From contig NZ_FOXK01000004.1 in NCBI RefSeq assembly GCF_900115695.1, positions 248,001 to 312,000 on the forward strand: a DNA stretch of 64,000 bases. The letters are read 5' to 3'. A model generated the notes under the pieces. That model was not told where the DNA came from. It saw nothing but the letters and a program-made list of their open reading frames with translations, and searched no databases. Source of the stretch: Ectopseudomonas toyotomiensis. Lineage in GTDB: Bacteria > Pseudomonadota > Gammaproteobacteria > Pseudomonadales > Pseudomonadaceae. Position 1 is the first letter of the stretch. Each line of letters begins with the position of its first letter. Positions 46,036 to 55,065 of this stretch are shown here, one piece after another. The translations under genes and the position numbers were made by a program.

Positions 46036-48174
46036 TCAGGCAGGAATGCTCTTGGCGCGCATCTCTCGCGCCCAGATACGGTGTTGCTTCAGCGCAGTCT
46101 CGAAACGCATGTACAGCGGATCGAAGCTATCGCCGCAGAGCATGCCGTCGTCCTCCTCCAGACCCAGCATCGCCGCAAGCTGAACCGCATCACCGCTGAG
46201 CGCCACGGGTTTGAGGTGCTTGTAGGCCTCCAGCAGGTAATGCTTGGCAACGCCATCGTCCTGCAGGGTCTTGAGCACGTACTCACCACCCGGCACGAAC
46301 ACCGCGTCGACGGTAATCGACGGCTCCGAAGCGAAGCTGCCATCGGGTTGCATGGGCTGGCCGTCAGAGTCCTTCAACGCCGCCGCTGAAGGCGCCAGGA
46401 GCTTGGCCACGGCACCGGCTGCTTCGAGCATCTTCTTCAGACTGCCGACCTCGTCAGCCTTGCAGCCGGGGGTAAGCAGGATAGCCACGCGCCGTCCGCG
46501 AATATCGCCAGGCAGCAGATTCATCTGGCTCAGCGCCGGGGAATCCTGGAGCTTACCCTCCATAGGCGAGGTCGAGGTGCTGTCCAGATCGATACCCAGA
46601 TTCTCCGCCACGCGCAACGCCAGCAGCGGATCAATGTGGGCGAGGATTTCCTTGACCTGGCGCTCGCGAATGTACAGACGCTCGACTTTCGACAGCTCGA
46701 AGCTGTAGGCATCGACGATATGCTGCTGCTCGGCCTCGCTCATGCTGCGCCAGAACAGCTTGGCCTGGGAGAAGTGATCGGCGAAGCTGGCGGAGCGGAC
46801 CCGTACCTTGTGCCCCTGCAGCGGCTCGGGATAGGGGCTGTAACCACCCCCGCTGGGTGCTGGCGGTGTCTCGCGCGGCCAGTTGCCGTCGATCGAGTTG
46901 GGCTCGTAAGAGGCGCGACCACGATTGATCTGCTGACGATGCGGCGCGTCACGCTGATTGTTGTGAAACGGACATAGCGGCCGATTGATCGGGATTTCGT
47001 TGAAATTGGGGCCGCCCAGACGCAGCAACTGGGTATCGGTGTAGGAAAACAGGCGCCCCTGCAGCAATGGGTCATTGCTGAAGTCGATGCCAGGCACCAC
47101 ATGCCCTACGTGAAAGGCTGCCTGCTCGGTCTCGGCGAAAAAGTTGTCCGGGTTGCGATTGAGCACCATGCGCCCGACCACGCGTACCGGCACCAGCTCT
47201 TCGGGTACCAGCTTGGTCGGATCGAGCAGGTCGAAACCAAAGCTCAGAGCGTCCTCCTCGTCCATCACCTGCAGGCCCAACTCCCATTCCGGGTAAAGGC
47301 CGCGCTCGATGTCTTCCCATAGGCCGCGTCGGTGAAAGTCCGGGTCCTTGCCGGCGAGTTTCTGCGCCTCATCCCATACCAGCGAGCAGACCCCGGCCTT
47401 GGGTCGCCAGTGAAACTTCACCAGCTTGCTCTGACCCTCGCCGTTGACCAGGCGAAAGCTGTGTACGCCAAAGCCCTGCATCGAGCGATAGGCGATGGGA
47501 ATGGCGCGGTCGGACATGGTCCACAGCACCATATGCGCCGATTCCGGCGTCAGCGAGACGAAGTCCCAGAAGGTGTCGTGGGCTGATGCGCCGGTGGGAA
47601 TCTCGTTGTGCGGCTCGGGTTTGACCGCATGGACGAAGTCGGGGAACTTGATTGCGTCCTGGATGAAGAACACCGGCATGTTGTTGCCGACCAGGTCGAA
47701 GTTACCCTCTTCGGTGTAGAACTTCACCGCGAAACCGCGCACGTCACGCACGGTATCGGCCGAGCCGCGCGGCCCCTGCACGGTGGAAAAGCGCACGAAC
47801 ACTGGCGTGCGCTTGCCGGCTTCGCCGAGAAAGGCAGCGCAGGTCAGGTCGTTGGCCGGCTCGGTCACCTCGAAATAGCCATGCGCTGCCGCGCCGCGGG
47901 CATGCACCACGCGCTCGGGAATGCGCTCGTGATCGAAGTGGGTGATCTTCTCGCGCATGATGAAATCTTCCATCAGCGTCGGGCCACGTTCGCCGCCGCG
48001 CAGGCTGTTCTGGTTGTCGGCGATGCGCGTGCCGGTGTTGGTGGTCAGCGCCTCCCCGGTGGCGTCCTCGCGGAAGCGCTCGAGTTGCTCGAGCTTGGCG
48101 TTGCTGTTGCTGCGGTCGAGCGTATCGCTGCCCGCCATCTGACTGTTTTCGGCGGTTTTCGGTTGCTTGCTCAT
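46036..48174 (-). CDS. katE: Large-subunit monofunctional catalase HPII
   Basis: Heme catalase of clade 2, 712 aa. Residues about 50-560 form the catalase core: distal His in [15 protein letters not shown], Asn region [15 protein letters not shown], and proximal heme Tyr in [15 protein letters not shown]. Residues about 570-712 form the flavodoxin/DJ-1-like domain typical of HPII ([29 protein letters not shown]). It disproportionates hydrogen peroxide in stationary phase and is usually RpoS-controlled. AGGAG lies 12 bases before the ATG. It is divergent from the DUF4142 gene with a 266-bp gap. Confidence 0.95.
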   Translation of the reverse strand: MSKQPKTAENSQMAGSDTLDRSNSNAKLEQLERFREDATGEALTTNTGTRIADNQNSLRGGERGPTLMEDFIMREKITHFDHERIPERVVHARGAAAHGYFEVTEPANDLTCAAFLGEAGKRTPVFVRFSTVQGPRGSADTVRDVRGFAVKFYTEEGNFDLVGNNMPVFFIQDAIKFPDFVHAVKPEPHNEIPTGASAHDTFWDFVSLTPESAHMVLWTMSDRAIPIAYRSMQGFGVHSFRLVNGEGQSKLVKFHWRPKAGVCSLVWDEAQKLAGKDPDFHRRGLWEDIERGLYPEWELGLQVMDEEDALSFGFDLLDPTKLVPEELVPVRVVGRMVLNRNPDNFFAETEQAAFHVGHVVPGIDFSNDPLLQGRLFSYTDTQLLRLGGPNFNEIPINRPLCPFHNNQRDAPHRQQINRGRASYEPNSIDGNWPRETPPAPSGGGYSPYPEPLQGHKVRVRSASFADHFSQAKLFWRSMSEAEQQHIVDAYSFELSKVERLYIRERQVKEILAHIDPLLALRVAENLGIDLDSTSTSPMEGKLQDSPALSQMNLLPGDIRGRRVAILLTPGCKADEVGSLKKMLEAAGAVAKLLAPSAAALKDSDGQPMQPDGSFASEPSITVDAVFVPGGEYVLKTLQDDGVAKHYLLEAYKHLKPVALSGDAVQLAAMLGLEEDDGMLCGDSFDPLYMRFETALKQHRIWAREMRAKSIPA

Positions 48175-48440
48175 GGGCTACTCCTGGCTATTGGAGGCGT
48201 GCGTATCGCGCGCTCGGTTATTCAGTGGCCATGTCGAACATGGCGGCCACGCAAGCGACGGGAAAGTCGCTCCGGGTAGTTTTTGAGACGGGCTGCGGCT
48301 GTTCCGTTCGACCTGAATTTTTCCCGAGAGACCGATGATGGCGGGCCGTTGCGCTTGGCGTAGCGGGGCAAATTTGTCCTGAACTTCGTCCTGGCCTGGC
48401 CCTTCTACCCCTGTGAACGCACATCCCAGGAGGAACCACC

Positions 48441-48965
48441 ATGCATCCTTTGAAAACGCTGACCCTATTGGCCGCAGCAGCCTTCACCATCTGTGCCGTC
48501 ACCAGCCTGCAGGCTGCCAGCCAGACGGAATCGATAAGCAGCGAAGACTTCGTCGAAGAGGCATCGGCAAAAGGCGTCGCCGAGATCGAAACGGCCAAAC
48601 TGGCCCTGGAGAAATCGCAGAACGAAGCGGTCAAGGGCTTCGCGCAGATGATGATCGACGACCATCGTCGCGCGAATCAGCAGCTGGCCGAACTGGCCAA
48701 GAGCAAGGACCTGGAAGTCTCAGACGATGCCGAACTGATCAACCAGGCCAAGGCCCTGGTGCTCAAACTGCGCAGCGAAGACAGCTTCGACAAGGCCTAT
48801 ATGAACAATCAGGTGGTCGCTCACCGCGAGACCATCGAGTTGTTCCGTCGCGCCGTGAATGTGGATGACGAGGAGCTCGCCAGCTTCGCCCGCGAGACGC
48901 TGCCCAAGCTGGAGCAGCATCTGCAACGCGCTGAGCAGTTGAACGGTCAATTGCCGGAAGAGTGA
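48441..48965 (+). CDS. DUF4142 periplasmic four-helix protein
   Basis: 174 aa. The signal peptide ends near residue 25 (TSLQA-ASQ). The mature part is a ferritin-like helical bundle of the DUF4142 type: EDFVEEASAKGVAEIETAKLALEKSQNEAVKGFAQMMIDDHRRANQQLAELA, and a terminal LPKLEQHLQRAEQL. Such proteins are periplasmic and common among stress genes; the role is unknown. CAGGAGGAACCACC precedes the ATG. It is divergent from katE and convergent with the CinA-like gene. Confidence 0.88.
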   Translation: MHPLKTLTLLAAAAFTICAVTSLQAASQTESISSEDFVEEASAKGVAEIETAKLALEKSQNEAVKGFAQMMIDDHRRANQQLAELAKSKDLEVSDDAELINQAKALVLKLRSEDSFDKAYMNNQVVAHRETIELFRRAVNVDDEELASFARETLPKLEQHLQRAEQLNGQLPEE

Positions 48966-49013
48966 TCGCTCGGCTTGCCGGGCTGCTGATGCAGCTCGGC
49001 AGCGCCTCGCCAA

Positions 49014-49496
49014 TCAGCCCTGACGCAGTCGTTCGTAGTAGTAAGGCAACTGCATCAGGGCGTAGCGTGCCGTTTCCTCACGCACCTGGTTGCGGCTTCC
49101 GCTGAACTTCACCGTTTCACTGACGATGCCCTGGTGCTGCTTCAGGCGAATGGCGCAGGCGATGCACTGCACGCCGTCCATCTCTCCCTCTGCCTGCGCC
49201 AGACCAGTGTTGGCCAGAGCGATATCGGCGTCGCTGCGCAGCAATGCGCCCAGTGCCATCTCCCGCGCTACCTCCTCGCTGGTCAGGCCGAAACGCTCGA
49301 TGGTATCGGCGCTGACGCCAAGGCAGCGCTGCTTGGCCTGCGGCGAATAGGTGACGAACGCGCAGTCGAGCACCTTGCCACTACCGGGCACATCCGCCAC
49401 CAGCGAGCTGATCAGCCCCGCTGTGCATGACTCGGCGGTGGCCAGGCGCAGTTTGTACTTGCTGAGAAAATTCACCACCTGTTCGACGTTTTGCAT
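49014..49496 (-). CDS. CinA-family nicotinamide-nucleotide amidase (PncC-like)
   Basis: 160 aa, the stand-alone CinA C-terminal domain. The motif LRLATAESCTAGLISSLVADVPGSGKVLDCAFVTYS carries the catalytic Ser region, followed by GLTSEEVAREMA and the ANTGLAQAEGEMDG loop (usually TGIAGPxG, here altered). PncC deamidates NMN to NaMN in pyridine nucleotide recycling. The change of the TGxAGP loop makes activity uncertain; pseudomonads have another, canonical copy. It is divergent from glgA with a 228-bp gap. Confidence 0.85.
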   Translation of the reverse strand: MQNVEQVVNFLSKYKLRLATAESCTAGLISSLVADVPGSGKVLDCAFVTYSPQAKQRCLGVSADTIERFGLTSEEVAREMALGALLRSDADIALANTGLAQAEGEMDGVQCIACAIRLKQHQGIVSETVKFSGSRNQVREETARYALMQLPYYYERLRQG

Positions 49497-49724
49497 CTGT
49501 CATTTCCTCGCAACGGTCTGATTGCTCTGTGAAAGCGGCCGAAAGGGCTGCGTTCAACTTTTTACGTTGCCTTTGCCCGGTGAAAAAAAGGTCGAACCTT
49601 TGTTCGCTTCGCCCCGTCAGCTCAAGGGTAAGGGGGAGATCGCGCAATCGTTCACCGCACTCCTCCACAGGCCCTCGCCCACAAGGCGAGTCGTCCTCAG
49701 GTCCAACCCCCTATGGAGAGAGAC

Positions 49725-51260
49725 ATGGCAAGCGCTGCAGCCTCCGCACACATCCAAGCCACACCCACCCTTTGCGCCGCAGCCAAGCCTCCCTTGCAGA
49801 TGCACAGCGAGCATCCGCAGCGCAAGCGCGTGCTGTTCGTCACCTCGGAGTTCGCTGATCTGATCAAGTGCGGCGGGCTCGGCGATGTCTCTGCCGCATT
49901 ACCCCGCGCGCTGTCGCCGCAACACGACATTCGCCTGCTGATCCCCGGCTACCGGCAAGTGGTGGAAAGCGGCCGACCGATCCGCATCGTCGGGCAGTTG
50001 CCTGGCCTGGCCGCGTTGCCACCTTGTCAGATCGGGCGTATGGATCTGGCCGATGGATTGATCGTCTACGTACTGCTCAACCCGGCGCTGTACGAACGTA
50101 ATGGCTCACCTTATGTCGATGATCAGGGCCGCGACTGGGCCGACAACCATATTCGCTTCGCCCGCCTTGGCCTGGCCGCCGCAGAAATCGCCACGGGTGA
50201 TGCCGGCATCCAGTGGCGTCCGGAGCTGGTGCACGCCAATGACTGGCCAGCCGCCATGGCGCCGGCCTACATGGCCTGGCGTCAAGCCAGTACGCCGTCC
50301 CTGCTGACCATCCATAACCTGGCCTATCAGGGCCTGTGCGACATGCGCTGCGCCAGCGAGCTGGCGATACCGGAGTCGGCTTGCGGCGTCGATGGCCTGG
50401 AGTTCTACGGCCAGTTGTCGTTTCTCAAGGCGGGTATCGCCTACGCGCAGCATGTAACCACCGTGAGTCGCCGCTATGCCCGTGAAATTACCACGCCGGA
50501 ACAAGGCTGCGGCCTCGATGGCCTGCTGCGGGCCAAGGTACAGATCGATCAGCTCAGCGGTATCGCCAATGGCATCGACGAAAGCTGGCACCCCGAGAGC
50601 GATCCGCACCTGCTGCAGGGCTTCAGCGCTGGCGACTGGGCCGGCAAGCGAGCCAACGCCGCGTATGTCCAGCAATGGCTGGGCCTCGATGACGACGGGC
50701 CGCTGTTCGCCGTGGTATCGCGTCTGGTGCAGCAGAAAGGTATAGATCTGACCCTGCAGGTTGCCGAGCACATCGTCGCGCGGGGCGGCCGCATCGGTGT
50801 GATCGGCCAGGGCGAGCCGGCGCTGGAGGCCGTCATGGCGGAGCTGGGGCGACGCCATCCGGGGCGCATTGGCGTACATATTGGTTTCGATGAAAGCGAT
50901 GCCAGGCGCCTGTATGCCGGTAGCGACTTCCTGCTCATGCCTTCGCGCTTCGAGCCCTGTGGCCTGAGCCAGATGTACGCCCAGCGCTACGCCTCGCTAC
51001 CCATCGCCCGTTGTACGGGCGGCCTGGCCGACACCATCGAAGATGGCGTCAACGGTTTTCTCTTCGACGCGCCCAGGGCCGACGCCTATCGCCAGGCCAT
51101 CGACCGCGCGCTGCAGGTCTTCGACCATCCCGAACTGCTGGAAGCCATGCGCTGTCAGGCAATGAGCGCCCCGCTCTACTGGCACCAGTCGGTGCAACCG
51201 TATGATCGCCTTTTTCAACGCCTGCTGAGCCAGGCCACTGCCTATCGAGCGCTGCGTTGA
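49725..51260 (+). CDS. glgA: Glycogen synthase GlgA
   Basis: GT5 glucan synthase of 511 aa that extends alpha-1,4-glucan from ADP-glucose. A polar N-terminal extension (about 30 residues) precedes VLFVTSEFADLIKCGGLGDVSAALP, with the KxGGL nucleotide-sugar motif (here KCGGLGD). Later come WRPELVHANDWPAAMAPAY, the GT-B hinge, and the C-terminal donor motif PSRFEPCGLSQMYAQRYASLPIARCTGGL. GGAGAG precedes ATG 49725; an ATG four codons upstream is less well placed. First gene of the glucan/trehalose operon, and its stop overlaps treZ by one base. Confidence 0.93.
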   Translation: MASAAASAHIQATPTLCAAAKPPLQMHSEHPQRKRVLFVTSEFADLIKCGGLGDVSAALPRALSPQHDIRLLIPGYRQVVESGRPIRIVGQLPGLAALPPCQIGRMDLADGLIVYVLLNPALYERNGSPYVDDQGRDWADNHIRFARLGLAAAEIATGDAGIQWRPELVHANDWPAAMAPAYMAWRQASTPSLLTIHNLAYQGLCDMRCASELAIPESACGVDGLEFYGQLSFLKAGIAYAQHVTTVSRRYAREITTPEQGCGLDGLLRAKVQIDQLSGIANGIDESWHPESDPHLLQGFSAGDWAGKRANAAYVQQWLGLDDDGPLFAVVSRLVQQKGIDLTLQVAEHIVARGGRIGVIGQGEPALEAVMAELGRRHPGRIGVHIGFDESDARRLYAGSDFLLMPSRFEPCGLSQMYAQRYASLPIARCTGGLADTIEDGVNGFLFDAPRADAYRQAIDRALQVFDHPELLEAMRCQAMSAPLYWHQSVQPYDRLFQRLLSQATAYRALR

Positions 51261-53014
51261 TGTACAGCCATGGAGCCCGGCCAATGGCCGATGGACGTGT
51301 GCGCTTCGCCCTCTGGGCACCCAGTAGCCGCCAGGTGGAACTGGAGCTACAGGGCGGTGGCGTGCATCCGATGCAGGCGCAGGAGGAAGGCTGGTTCGTT
51401 GCGCTGATCGAGTGTCCGGCCGATACCGCCTATCGCTACCGTATCGACGGACAGTGGCCAGTGCCGGACCCGGCATCGCGCCGCCAGGTCGAGGACGTAC
51501 ATGGCTTCAGCCAGGTCATCGATCACTCGTCCTTTATCTGGCATCACCGCGACTGGAATGGCCGGCCCTGGCACGAGACGGTGCTGTACGAACTGCACGT
51601 CGGCCTGTTCGGTGGTTTCCAGCAGGTCATCGAGCACCTGCCGCACCTGGCAGATCTGGGCATTACCGCCTTGCAGCTGATGCCGCTCAATGCCTTCTCC
51701 GGGACGCGCAACTGGGGCTATGACGGTGTGCTGCCGTTTGCGCCGGCCAACGCCTACGGCACGCCCGATGAACTCAAGCAACTGATCGACAGCGCCCATG
51801 CCTATGGCCTGATGGTATTTGTCGATGTGGTCTACAACCACTTCGGCCCGGACGGCAATTATCTGGGCGTGTACGCGCGGCAGTTCTTCCACGAAGAGCG
51901 CATCACGCCCTGGGGCGCAGCCATCGATTTCAGCCGCCCACAGGTGCGCGACTTCTTCTGCGAAAACGCGCTGATGTGGTTGCTGGACTATCGCGTCGAC
52001 GGTTTGCGTCTGGACGCCGTGCACGCCATCGACGATGACGACTTTCTCAAGGAGCTGGCGGCGCGGGTGCGCTCGGCGCTGCCGCAACAACGCCAGGTGC
52101 ACCTGGTGCTGGAGAACGAGCACAACGCCGCGCACCTGCTACGTGATGGCTTCGATGCGCAGTGGAACGACGACGGCCACAACACTCTGCATGCGCTGCT
52201 CACCTTCGAGAACGAGAGCTACTACGCCAACTACGCCCAGGCGCCAACGCGCAAGCTGGCCACCTGCCTGGAGCAGGGTTTCGTTTACCAGGGCCAGGCC
52301 AATCGCCATGGCCAGCCGCGCGGCGAGCCCAGCGCCGATCTGCCGCCGCATGCCTTCGTGCTGTTTCTGCAGAACCATGACCAGGTGGGTAACCGCGCCT
52401 TTGGCGAGCGCCTGACGCTGCTGGCCGACGTCGACGCGCTGAAAGCCGCTACCGTGCTCCTGCTGCTGTGCCCGATGGTGCCGCTGCTGTTCATGGGTGA
52501 GGAATGGGGCAGCAAGCGGCCGTTTCTGTTCTTCACCGATTACCACCACGAGCTGGCCAATGCCGTGCGCGAAGGCCGGCGCAACGAGTTCGCCGATTTT
52601 TCCCAATTCAACTCGGCGCACAGTCGCGAGGCCATTGCCGACCCCAATGCCGAGGCCAGCTTCCAGCGCTCGCAACCGGATCTCGCGCCGGCCCTGGAGC
52701 CCGAACAACGCGAGTGGCTGGCCTTCTATCGCGGCTTGTTGCAGGTGCGCCACAGCCGACTGCTGCAGGGCTTGCAGGAGGCACGCAGCCTCGGTGCGCA
52801 AGTGCTCGGCGACGGCGCCGTGCTGGCGCGCTGGCGACTGGGTAACGGCCCGGCGCTTAGTATCGCCATCAACCTGGGTACCAGCGCCGTGTCCCTGCCA
52901 GCAGAGGCCATCCACGGCGAACGGCTGTACACCTTGCGTATCGACGACGCCGACCTGCGTCAGGCGCAATTGCCGCCGCGCAGTGCCCTGGTCACCCTGG
53001 AGCCCGCCCGATGA
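51260..53014 (+). CDS. treZ: Malto-oligosyltrehalose trehalohydrolase TreZ
   Basis: GH13 enzyme of 584 aa that releases trehalose from maltooligosyl-trehalose. An N-terminal E-set/CBM48-like domain (VRFALWAPSSRQVELELQGGG) is followed by the TIM barrel with GYDGVLPFAPANAYG, VDVVYNHFGPDGNYL, nucleophile region GLRLDAVHAIDDD, acid Glu in LVLENEHN and QNHDQVGN. FMGEEWGSKRPF is typical of TreZ. The start ATG 51260 shares its A with the glgA stop; the stop overlaps malQ (ATGA). It works with TreY encoded two genes on. Confidence 0.94.
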   Translation: MYSHGARPMADGRVRFALWAPSSRQVELELQGGGVHPMQAQEEGWFVALIECPADTAYRYRIDGQWPVPDPASRRQVEDVHGFSQVIDHSSFIWHHRDWNGRPWHETVLYELHVGLFGGFQQVIEHLPHLADLGITALQLMPLNAFSGTRNWGYDGVLPFAPANAYGTPDELKQLIDSAHAYGLMVFVDVVYNHFGPDGNYLGVYARQFFHEERITPWGAAIDFSRPQVRDFFCENALMWLLDYRVDGLRLDAVHAIDDDDFLKELAARVRSALPQQRQVHLVLENEHNAAHLLRDGFDAQWNDDGHNTLHALLTFENESYYANYAQAPTRKLATCLEQGFVYQGQANRHGQPRGEPSADLPPHAFVLFLQNHDQVGNRAFGERLTLLADVDALKAATVLLLLCPMVPLLFMGEEWGSKRPFLFFTDYHHELANAVREGRRNEFADFSQFNSAHSREAIADPNAEASFQRSQPDLAPALEPEQREWLAFYRGLLQVRHSRLLQGLQEARSLGAQVLGDGAVLARWRLGNGPALSIAINLGTSAVSLPAEAIHGERLYTLRIDDADLRQAQLPPRSALVTLEPAR

Positions 53015-55065
53015 GTGATCAACTACTGGCCGAACTGACGCAGGCCGCGGATCTGAGCATCGACTGGGTCGATGCCTACGGCCAGCCGCAGCGCGTAACG
53101 CCGGAAGCGCAACGCAACCTGTTGGAGGCGCTCGGTTATCCGGCGCAAAGCCCTGAACAAATACGCGAAAGCCTGACCTCGCTGGTGCACCGTCAGCATG
53201 TGCCGGAAGATTCCGCCCTGCTGCTTCAGGACCAGGGTCAGCCACTGGCCCTGACCCTCTACCCTGCGGAGAGCTTTTATCGGCTCACCGACGAGCAGGG
53301 CAATATCAGCGAGGGTCGGCTTGACCGCGATGGCCATTTGCCGGCGCAGCAGCAGCCTGGCTATTACCAGCTGGAGATTCGCGATACCCAGCATGCGTTC
53401 GCCGTGGCCCCCGCCACCTGCATGTCGGTGCAGGAGCTATGTGGCAAGCCGCGCATCTGGGGGCTGACTGCCCAGCTCTACGGCTTGCGCCGCACCGGCG
53501 ACGGCGGCCTGGGCGATACCCTGGCGGTGGCGGATCTGGCCCGGCATGCCGCCAATCACGGTGCCGATGCCATCGGCCTGAGCCCGGTACATGCACAATT
53601 CAGCGCCGACTTGCGCAGCTACGGCCCCTACTCGCCATCCAGCCGGCTGTTCTTCAACACCCTGTACGCCGCCCCGGTCGCCCTGCTCGGCGAGGAACGG
53701 GTCGAACGCGCGATTCAGGTTGCAGGTCTGCACAGCGAGATGACCCGGCTGGAGTCGCTGGAGCTGATCGACTGGCCGGCCGTGGCCGCTACTCGGCAGC
53801 GCCTGATGCGCCAGTTGTACGCGGATTTCTGCAATGACTCCGGCCAGTTGCAGGAGCGTTTCGACGCCTTTCGCACCGCCGGGGGTGATGCGCTGCAGCA
53901 GCATTGCTGTTTCGAGGCCATCCATGCACAGCGCCTGCGCGAGGGAGCCAGCGGCGACTGGCGCACCTGGCCGGCGGCCCTGCGCAGCCCAAATCAGGGC
54001 GCAGTGACCCGCTTCGCCATCGAACATGCTGACGAGCTGGGCTTTCATGCCTTCTGCCAATGGCTGATCGCCCATGGTCTGGAAACGGCGCAGGCCACCG
54101 CCAGCGGCGCAGGCATGGGCATCGGCCTGATCGCCGACCTGGCGGTGGGCGCCGATTGCGCCGGCAGTCAGGCCTGGTCGCGTCAGGACGAACTGCTGCC
54201 ACGGGTCACCGTCGGTGCGCCGCCGGATGTGCTCAATCGTCAGGGGCAGAACTGGGGCGTGGCCGCCTTCTCGCCGCAAGGCCTGCGTCAGCACGGCTTT
54301 CGCGCCTATATCGAGATGCTCCAGGCCAACCTGGCGCATGCCGGCGGCATTCGCATCGACCATGTGATGGGCCTGCAGCGCCTGTGGGTGATCCCGCAAG
54401 GCGCGGAGTCGCAACACGGCGCCTACCTGCGCTACCCGCTTGATGACCTGCTGCGCTTGCTGTCTTTGGAGTCGCATCGCCATCGTGCCCTGGTGATTGG
54501 CGAAGACCTCGGCACTGTGCCCGAGGGGCTGCGCGACAAGCTCGCCGCACGCAATATCCTCGGCACCCGCGTGTTGCTGTTCGAGCAGGACGACCTCGGC
54601 TTCGTCCCGGCCGAGCGCTGGCCAGGCAATGCCCTGGCGACCACCACCACCCATGACCTGCCGACGATCAAGGGCTGGCTCGCCGGCCGCGATCTGGAAT
54701 GGCGAGTGCGCGCAGGCCAGCGCGACGCCGAGCTGCTGGAGGGCGATCACGCCGAGCGTGCCGGTGAGCGCGTGGCGCTACGCCAACTGCTGGAACGCCA
54801 AGGCATGGTGAGCGGCGGTGATGACGATGCCTGTCTGCAAGCCTGCATCGAACACGTCGGCCGTACCCCGGCGCCGCTGGCGCTGCTGCCACTGGAGGAC
54901 GCCTGCGGCCTGGAGCAGCAGCCCAACCTGCCCGGTCCGGGCGATATTCACCCGAACTGGCGACGGCGCTACCCGCTGGCGGTCAGCGAACTGCTGGAAC
55001 AGCCCGCCACCAGCGAGCGTCTGACTACCCTGGACGGCGCACGCCGGGAGGCTGGCCATGACTGA
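53011..55065 (+). CDS. malQ: 4-alpha-glucanotransferase (amylomaltase) MalQ
   Basis: GH77 enzyme of 684 aa that moves maltosyl units between alpha-1,4-glucans. The N-terminal extension (about 1-140) is beta-rich as in long MalQ forms. The catalytic parts are RIDHVMGLQRLWVIP (nucleophile Asp), VIGEDLGTVPEGL (acid Glu) and TTTHDLPTIKGW (transition-state Asp). It lies between treZ (4-bp overlap) and treY (8-bp overlap), giving strong translational coupling. Role here: recycle short maltodextrins left by TreY/TreZ and GlgX into longer chains. Confidence 0.93.
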   Translation: MSDQLLAELTQAADLSIDWVDAYGQPQRVTPEAQRNLLEALGYPAQSPEQIRESLTSLVHRQHVPEDSALLLQDQGQPLALTLYPAESFYRLTDEQGNISEGRLDRDGHLPAQQQPGYYQLEIRDTQHAFAVAPATCMSVQELCGKPRIWGLTAQLYGLRRTGDGGLGDTLAVADLARHAANHGADAIGLSPVHAQFSADLRSYGPYSPSSRLFFNTLYAAPVALLGEERVERAIQVAGLHSEMTRLESLELIDWPAVAATRQRLMRQLYADFCNDSGQLQERFDAFRTAGGDALQQHCCFEAIHAQRLREGASGDWRTWPAALRSPNQGAVTRFAIEHADELGFHAFCQWLIAHGLETAQATASGAGMGIGLIADLAVGADCAGSQAWSRQDELLPRVTVGAPPDVLNRQGQNWGVAAFSPQGLRQHGFRAYIEMLQANLAHAGGIRIDHVMGLQRLWVIPQGAESQHGAYLRYPLDDLLRLLSLESHRHRALVIGEDLGTVPEGLRDKLAARNILGTRVLLFEQDDLGFVPAERWPGNALATTTTHDLPTIKGWLAGRDLEWRVRAGQRDAELLEGDHAERAGERVALRQLLERQGMVSGGDDDACLQACIEHVGRTPAPLALLPLEDACGLEQQPNLPGPGDIHPNWRRRYPLAVSELLEQPATSERLTTLDGARREAGHD